Assembly: GCA_030248135.1 (NCBI GenBank)
Contig: JASANC010002805.1
Span: forward strand, 1 to 21,012
From: Theristus sp. LFF4_11
Taxonomy: Eukaryota; Nematoda; Chromadorea; Monhysterida; Xyalidae
DNA length: 21,012 nt
Direction of reading: 5' to 3'
Part shown: positions 16,456 to 21,012 of the stretch, piece by piece
Layout of the letters: each line of letters starts with the position of its first letter
Position numbering within the stretch: position 1 is the stretch's first letter
Made by a program: the position numbers and the translations under genes
The notes under the pieces: model-generated
Told to the model about the DNA's origin: nothing
What the model saw: the letters and a program-made list of their open reading frames with translations, nothing else
The model's database searches: none

Positions 16456-19084
16456 ATGGCGGAAACTTTCGGCGACAAAGACGCCGCGGAGAAGATACGC
16501 ACGGCCAGCGGGCTGTCGGCTGCCGAGGAGGCAATGAAGGCGATCAATGGCTTCGATGAGGCCACTTGGAATGGGGTATTGTGGCGTTGTGATTGCGTTG
16601 CGTCAAACTGTTGGCCGATTCTGCATATTCAGTCTGAAGATTGTGACTATTTGTCGTGAAATATTGCACAGTCACATCACACATGCACTAGCACGCACAC
16701 ACGATATGTGACAGCAGGGCAGCGCACGTGTGTGGTTGTGTGATTCTGTGTGACTGTTGAGCGTTCACGACAAAATGCACTGCCTTCAGACAAGCACTGA
16801 AAGTGATTCAGTCTTCAGGATTCGAGTCAGCCAATCAGTTTGCTCGACTGCAAGTTTTTAGAAAAAACTGGAAAAACCGAAAAGTTTGTACTGACGACTG
16901 TAATGTTGTCATTGATGGTTGCTCGCTTGATTGGTTGATTCGGTGAAAATGGCGTGAGTGCTGCGACTGGCTAATGTCGATTGTTTGATTGAAACGCAAA
17001 CAGGTGAAACTGCGCTACTGGGAAGAGTCGCAGCAGCTGAAGTTGAACCAGGTGCGCTGGATTCAGAATCTGCTCGTCTACACCAACAAGGCGTATCTCG
17101 CTGTCTCGTCCGCTGACAAGGTTTGCTTGCATGGTTTCGCAAGCGCTTTAATGTGTGACTACCAACCAGTTGAGTGGCTGAACTTGGTATGGTGAGCTGG
17201 TGACTGATAGTTGTGCGCACACGTTATGCGTGATTCTGTAACAAACGGTGCTCACTGTCGAACTCATAAATTATGGGCAATCAGCTGATTGGTTGGGATT
17301 TACGGCATGCATGCTTTCGGTGCACACCAAACTCCGCCACCGCACAGCAACGCCTGCACAGAATGCATGCATACCGTAATCCCAACCAATCAGCTGATTC
17401 TCTACAGTTCGACTGTAGGTCCAGGTGAATTTGCAACGTCGTTACACGTTGTCGATTGCATCTCTGTTACATTCGATGGTGCGAACACGCAAAATGTTCC
17501 TCACAGGACCCACATAATCTGTCTTTTTTTGTCTGCCCGAATAATAGCGCGACGCCACGTGAATCTTATTGTTGTTGGTTGTTGTTTGTTGCCCCCTTTT
17601 TATCCTTACCCAACGCCCTTGGGGAAAGGCAGTGTCGCAATTTTTTATTGTCCACCACATGGGCTGCGACGTTGGAAGCAGTTTTTCTGCTATAGAAGTG
17701 GGCACGTGACTCTTATTGCGTATCGCACATCGTCGTGCAACTGATGGGAACATGCGCGGTGTCGAGGCCCGACCATCGGGCACCGCAGCACGCGGATCGA
17801 CGTACTAAATCAAGTATGTCAAGTTTGTCTGTCCTTCCACCAAAGAAAATGTCGCCGTTCTAGACGTTCGGCACCGGCTGGCGCAAGAACCGCCAGGAGT
17901 CGGCACAGCCGCGCTTCTGGGACGGCGAGAACGGCGGCGGCAAGATTCTGATGAAGCTGCGCGAGCAGCTGAAAGCTGCGCACTCGTGGATGGGCCCGAA
18001 CGAGGAGCAGGTGCGCTTTCGTTTTTGCGAACGTATGCGTTTTGTTTGCTTTCCATCGCGCTGTATTTGATTTGTGACAACCGTTTGTTGGCTGGCTCTG
18101 CAGCAGAGTGATGTTCTGACTTTCGGCTAGCACTTGTTGTTTGCCTACAGATACTAATTAATGGTTGGCTTGCGCTTGGTGGTGCAGACTATTCGTTTTG
18201 AATTGTGTTTGATTTTTGATGCAGTCAGTAGGCACCCCCCCCCCTTCAATATGTCTGTCTCACCGCCAGTTCTTGAAGTTTTTTCTGCTTGAAAGTGATT
18301 CACTTGTGTTGTCGATTGTTTTCAGGAGACTGAGAAGAAGTACAAGGAGCTGAAGAACACGGCGTGGCGTCGTCAGACGGACGAATTCCGTCAGCGGCGT
18401 GGCGGTGGCGTTGGCGGATTCGGCGGTGAGAGACAGTTCATGGCGCCAGTTTGGTGAAACTTGGCAGTTCCCAGCCAGCTCGACGCAGCGGATCTGCGTG
18501 CCTGATTAATTTTTTTTCACGAAGACTTTTGAGACTTTTGCACAACGTTGACAGTTTTTACTATTTGTCTGTGTGTGCTTTTGAGTCACATGCTGAATTT
18601 TTGCCAGTTTTTTGCCAACACCGCGGTGTGGCGGAACCGCAAAACAGCGAACTTCGTGTATTTTATTTTTGTGTTCGCCGACCCTGAACAACACATTAAC
18701 TGTCGTTGACGTCTATTGTGGATTTATTCAAATGTGTCCTGACTAAATTGACGTCATTTGCTTTAAAAACGCCCGTTTGTCAATTTCAGTTTGGAGTGAC
18801 TGATTCGACATTCACCATTTGTTAGCGGGAAGAAATCGGCTGAACGGAAAGTCTGGTTTGCTGTGAACGACAAGCGCATGTTTTGCGGCACATGACGTCA
18901 TTTCAGTGGGACACGTTTGAAAAAATAAATCATAATAACATTAACAACACACAATAAAGCCACGCTATGAACAGGTCGAGGCGGTGGTCAGGGTCAGTTC
19001 CGCGGGCGAATCCAGGGCGCTCAGATGGGCATGGGCGGTGGCAACCGTGGCTCGTTCCCGAAGCGCACGCGCAACATTATGTGA
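16456..19084 (+). CDS. Gene B, right copy: 197-aa protein with Gly/Arg-rich tail
   Basis: Exons are 16456-16575, 17004-17120, 17864-18010, 18326-18425 and 18975-19084, total 594 nt including TGA. The start AAAATGGCGG sits in a good eukaryotic context and is conserved in both arms. Residues 1-40 are acidic/Ala-rich. Residues 41-79 look like an amphipathic helical segment (LRYWEESQQLKLNQVRWIQN). Residues 80-128 contain WRKNRQ, FWDGENGGG and a basic helix. Residues 129 to the end start charged (EKKYKELKN) and finish as a Gly/Arg/Gln-rich tail with RRGGG and PKRTRN. Basic RGG tails usually bind RNA and may direct proteins to the nucleus; that is inference here. The product is not recognised. Introns are 428, 743, 315 and 549 nt. 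Intron 2 includes a right-arm-only 288-bp insertion. An AATAAA lies about 180 bp after the stop. Confidence 0.85.
17254..17416. mobile_element. Palindromic MITE in gene B intron 2, right copy
   Basis: Counterpart of 12531-12692 in inverted orientation, with the same AATCAGCTGATTGGTTGGGA inner repeats and diverged outer ends. Confidence 0.65.
17539..17826. mobile_element. 288-bp insertion private to the right arm
   Basis: Flanked by GTCTGCCC (17531-17538) and GTCTGTCC (17827-17834). The left arm has a single GTCTGCCC at the matching place (about 12310), which makes this look like an insertion with an 8-bp target duplication. No terminal inverted repeat was found. The interior contains the hairpins AGCAG/CTGCT and GCCCGA/TCGGGC and no coding frame. 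Eight bases is typical of hAT elements, but nothing else confirms that. Confidence 0.5.
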
Positions 19085-20015
19085 AGTGTTTTGATTGGAA
19101 TTTGCAGTGGACTTACGTGATTTTGGATTCGTTCGTGGCGTTAATGTTAATTCTCTGTTCCTTTGTTATTGTGTCGTTTCGGTCGTTTTGTGTTCTTGGT
19201 TTTAAAGTTTCGCTCTCTTTGTATAACGATTGCCAGCAGGTGGTAAACGAGACGATTAATTGAGAATAAACCGATTTGTATGTTGTTGTTTCCATTTGTT
19301 CCGTTTAGTGTTGTTCTCATTCTGTTTCTTGGCTGGTATGTTCTTTTCGTGCAGTTTCTTTGTGTTTTTTTTCACTGTTGGACTGCTGGATCATGGCGTT
19401 TTATCTGGTCTGATTTATGGATGTGGTAACATTGCTTTTTGCAGAAGCGACGTCAAGTGATCAAAAAGTGTCAGTTGTTTTTTTATGAAGCAAGTACTAG
19501 CAAGGTTTTTCGGTTGAAATGGTTTTTTTTTGGTTTCTTGTTATTGTTTTCTTTATCCAAACTTCGTGCTGGTGTTCGTGTGGTTTCTTGTTTTTCCTCA
19601 TTGTTATTCCCCTGATTTTCAATGTTCTTTGTGTGCGGTCATTGGAACATGTTGCCAGACACCAACACTAAAAAGCTTGACTGTCATTCAAAGTTCTTAG
19701 TAAGAAAAGTTTGTCGCTTTGCCTCGAAGATCTTTGTGTCAGCATTATGGGTGGGTGTTGATCGTTGTTTGTGGTGTCTGGCCAGTCACAATTTGGATAG
19801 ATAAAATGAAATTGTTGATTTCCATGTGCGGTTGCATTTTCACTGGCATAATGCTGGAAATATGCACTGGTTTCCAACCAGAGTACTTCCATTATGTTCT
19901 GTTGTCAAGTTCTTCATTCTCTCTTTCTGTTGGTCAAATCGCTGGTTCTGGTTCCTTGGCAAACAAAATTTGCTTTTAGTTGGTCAGCTTCTCTGCTGTT
20001 CTAAAAAAATTCAAC
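19085..20015. other. Gene B to gene C intergenic region, right
   Basis: Mirror of 1037-1968. T-rich on this strand with many GTTTT/TTTTC runs. Presumably the 3' end of B and promoter/5' UTR of C. No exon could be supported. Confidence 0.55.
19265..19270 (+). promoter_or_regulatory. Polyadenylation signal of gene B, right
   Basis: AATAAA 180 bp after the TGA, conserved at the mirror position in the left arm. Confidence 0.5.
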
Positions 20016-20882
20016 ATGGCTGGAACATCAGGCGTGCCGTGGCAGGAGCCTCGACGACAGATTACGGTACTTACGAATGTTTCTGTGGCAGATTCATTTG
20101 CTTTCGCCGGAACTCAAATATCGAAATTAGGTTCTCTGAAGTCCACACTATCAAGCCAGTGGTAGTTTGTCGCCAGTTCATGCGTCACATTTGAATTTAA
20201 GCCAATCCACACGTTCAGTGCTCGGAGAATTGAAATGGTCGAGCATGGGTTTTTAAAACAGTCACTTTAAAGAACACCAAACCATGCGAAACTTGCAACT
20301 ACGAAACGTAACAGTGAGAACGAATGTATCAATCAGGTTTGATTGAAATCCCAAACACCCCCAAATTTGTATCGTGATGCAGCCCCGAATCCGTTCTTTC
20401 GTGAGCGCGTATTCTCAGAAGAAAGTGACTGGTTTAAACAAACCTCCTATACTGTTTTTTTTATCAGATCACCTCAACGGACGGTGTCGATTTCATGGTC
20501 GACATCAAGCTCTTGAGGAAGTGCGCCGCGTTGAGTCCGGTGCTTGGTCAGTTTTTTCTCTTCTGGTTTACATCAACAAGTTGGTTGGACGGACAGAGTT
20601 TCTGTTAAATCAGCGAAACATTGCACGATCACTACAAAAAAATATTCAATTTATTCAAGCGTATTCTACCGTGACGACGTCACTTGTTTCAAAAAACGGC
20701 TCTTTTCATGCGCAGGCACCAGAACTTCAGTTCAGAAACAAGTGAACGTGCGGCACGTTCGAACAAAACAGGCTATACTCAGTTTTTCGATTGTGTCATT
20801 TTCTCCTGCAGAGCTCGACTCGCGCGGGCTGATTCACAAGGCGCTGAAGCTGAAGAACGTCAATAGTGCACATCTGAAATTG
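20016..20882 (+). CDS. Gene C, right copy: SKP1/BTB-fold-like protein, 5' part only
   Basis: Mirror copy of the minus-strand gene at 144-1036. Exons are 20016-20066, 20468-20546 and 20812-20882, joined in phases 0, 1 and 0, and the last donor GTCAGT is at 20883. The first exon encodes MAGTSGVPWQEPRRQIT. The second carries the SKP1-like STDGVDFMVDIKLL stretch and the third carries LKNVNSAHLKL. Exon 3 is identical in the two arms. The gene starts 931 bp after the gene B stop and continues past the window edge. The exon 2 end at 20546, rather than the earlier GT at 20540, is chosen because the two arms differ there only at third codon positions. What is seen fits an SCF adaptor-type protein, but the C-terminal half that would confirm it is outside the window. 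Confidence 0.6.
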
Positions 20883-21012
20883 GTCAGTGCTGCTCGGAAG
20901 TTGCTGACTGGAAAATGTTTGAAGTTTTGGTTGACTGCCAAACGATTTGGCGTCACCAAACAGTACAGCCGAACACCAGTCGCCAACGTTTCAGTCATTT
21001 CCATTTCTATGA

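Larger units (their letters stand above)
15150..21012. repeat. Right arm of the window-wide inverted duplication
   Basis: This arm is the mirror copy of the left arm, with all three host genes on the plus strand reading away from the centre. It lacks the large fold-back/PLE insertion and the TA-flanked MITE of the left arm, so it serves as the empty-site reference. It has its own private 288-bp insertion at 17539-17826. The unique centre between the arms is about 14771-15149. It holds one plus-strand exon of gene A and intron sequence, and has no counterpart on the minus strand. Confidence 0.95.

Noticed and set aside
1..21012. Bacterial features, CRISPR array, tRNA or rRNA genes
   Set aside because: No spaced direct repeats, no tRNA cloverleaf or box A/B pair and no rRNA-like blocks were seen. 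Split genes and AATAAA signals indicate eukaryotic DNA.

Overview
The window looks like invertebrate animal DNA. Short exons (24-151 nt) with GT..AG introns alternate with AT-rich non-coding sequence, and the central retroelement is of a type known from invertebrates. I cannot name the species. No rRNA, tRNA or CRISPR array was seen.

The whole window is one large imperfect palindrome. A block of about 5.8 kb is present twice, head to head: the left arm (1 to about 14770, minus-strand genes, enlarged by insertions) and the right arm (about 15150 to 21012, plus-strand genes). They are separated by about 380 bp of unique sequence. Reading outward from the centre, each arm carries the same three host genes. 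Gene A lacks its 5' part, and its one extra exon lies in the unique centre. Gene B is complete: five exons, 197 aa, Gly/Arg-rich tail, not recognised. Gene C is the first three exons of a probable SKP1/BTB-fold protein and runs off both ends. All exon lengths and phases agree between arms. In gene B I count by eye 15 synonymous differences and one amino-acid change.

The left copy of gene B has an intron 3 of about 9.4 kb instead of 315 bp, because of nested insertions. A fold-back DNA element with inverted repeats of about 1.35 kb sits between two TTAA copies (2877-11712). A complete Penelope-like retroelement (PLE) with identical 706-bp direct repeats (3203-8854) has inserted into its left inverted repeat. 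A 211-bp MITE flanked by TA lies at 11886-12096. The right arm preserves the state without the first and third of these, and the opposite inverted repeat preserves the PLE empty site, so the order of events can be read.

The PLE is the most interesting object. Its 923-codon ORF2 has the GIY-YIG nuclease before the reverse transcriptase, the reverse of canonical Penelope order and as reported for the Naiad/Chlamys clade. It has a spliced ORF1 (298 aa, RGG-rich) whose first exon and splice donor lie inside the direct repeat. Each repeat carries every part of a hammerhead ribozyme, perfectly complementary but in a linear order that is not any circular permutation of the known types. The ORF1 intron contains three successive hairpins showing nearly the same loop motif (ACCTKCGGG), placed like a signal kept only in unspliced genomic RNA.
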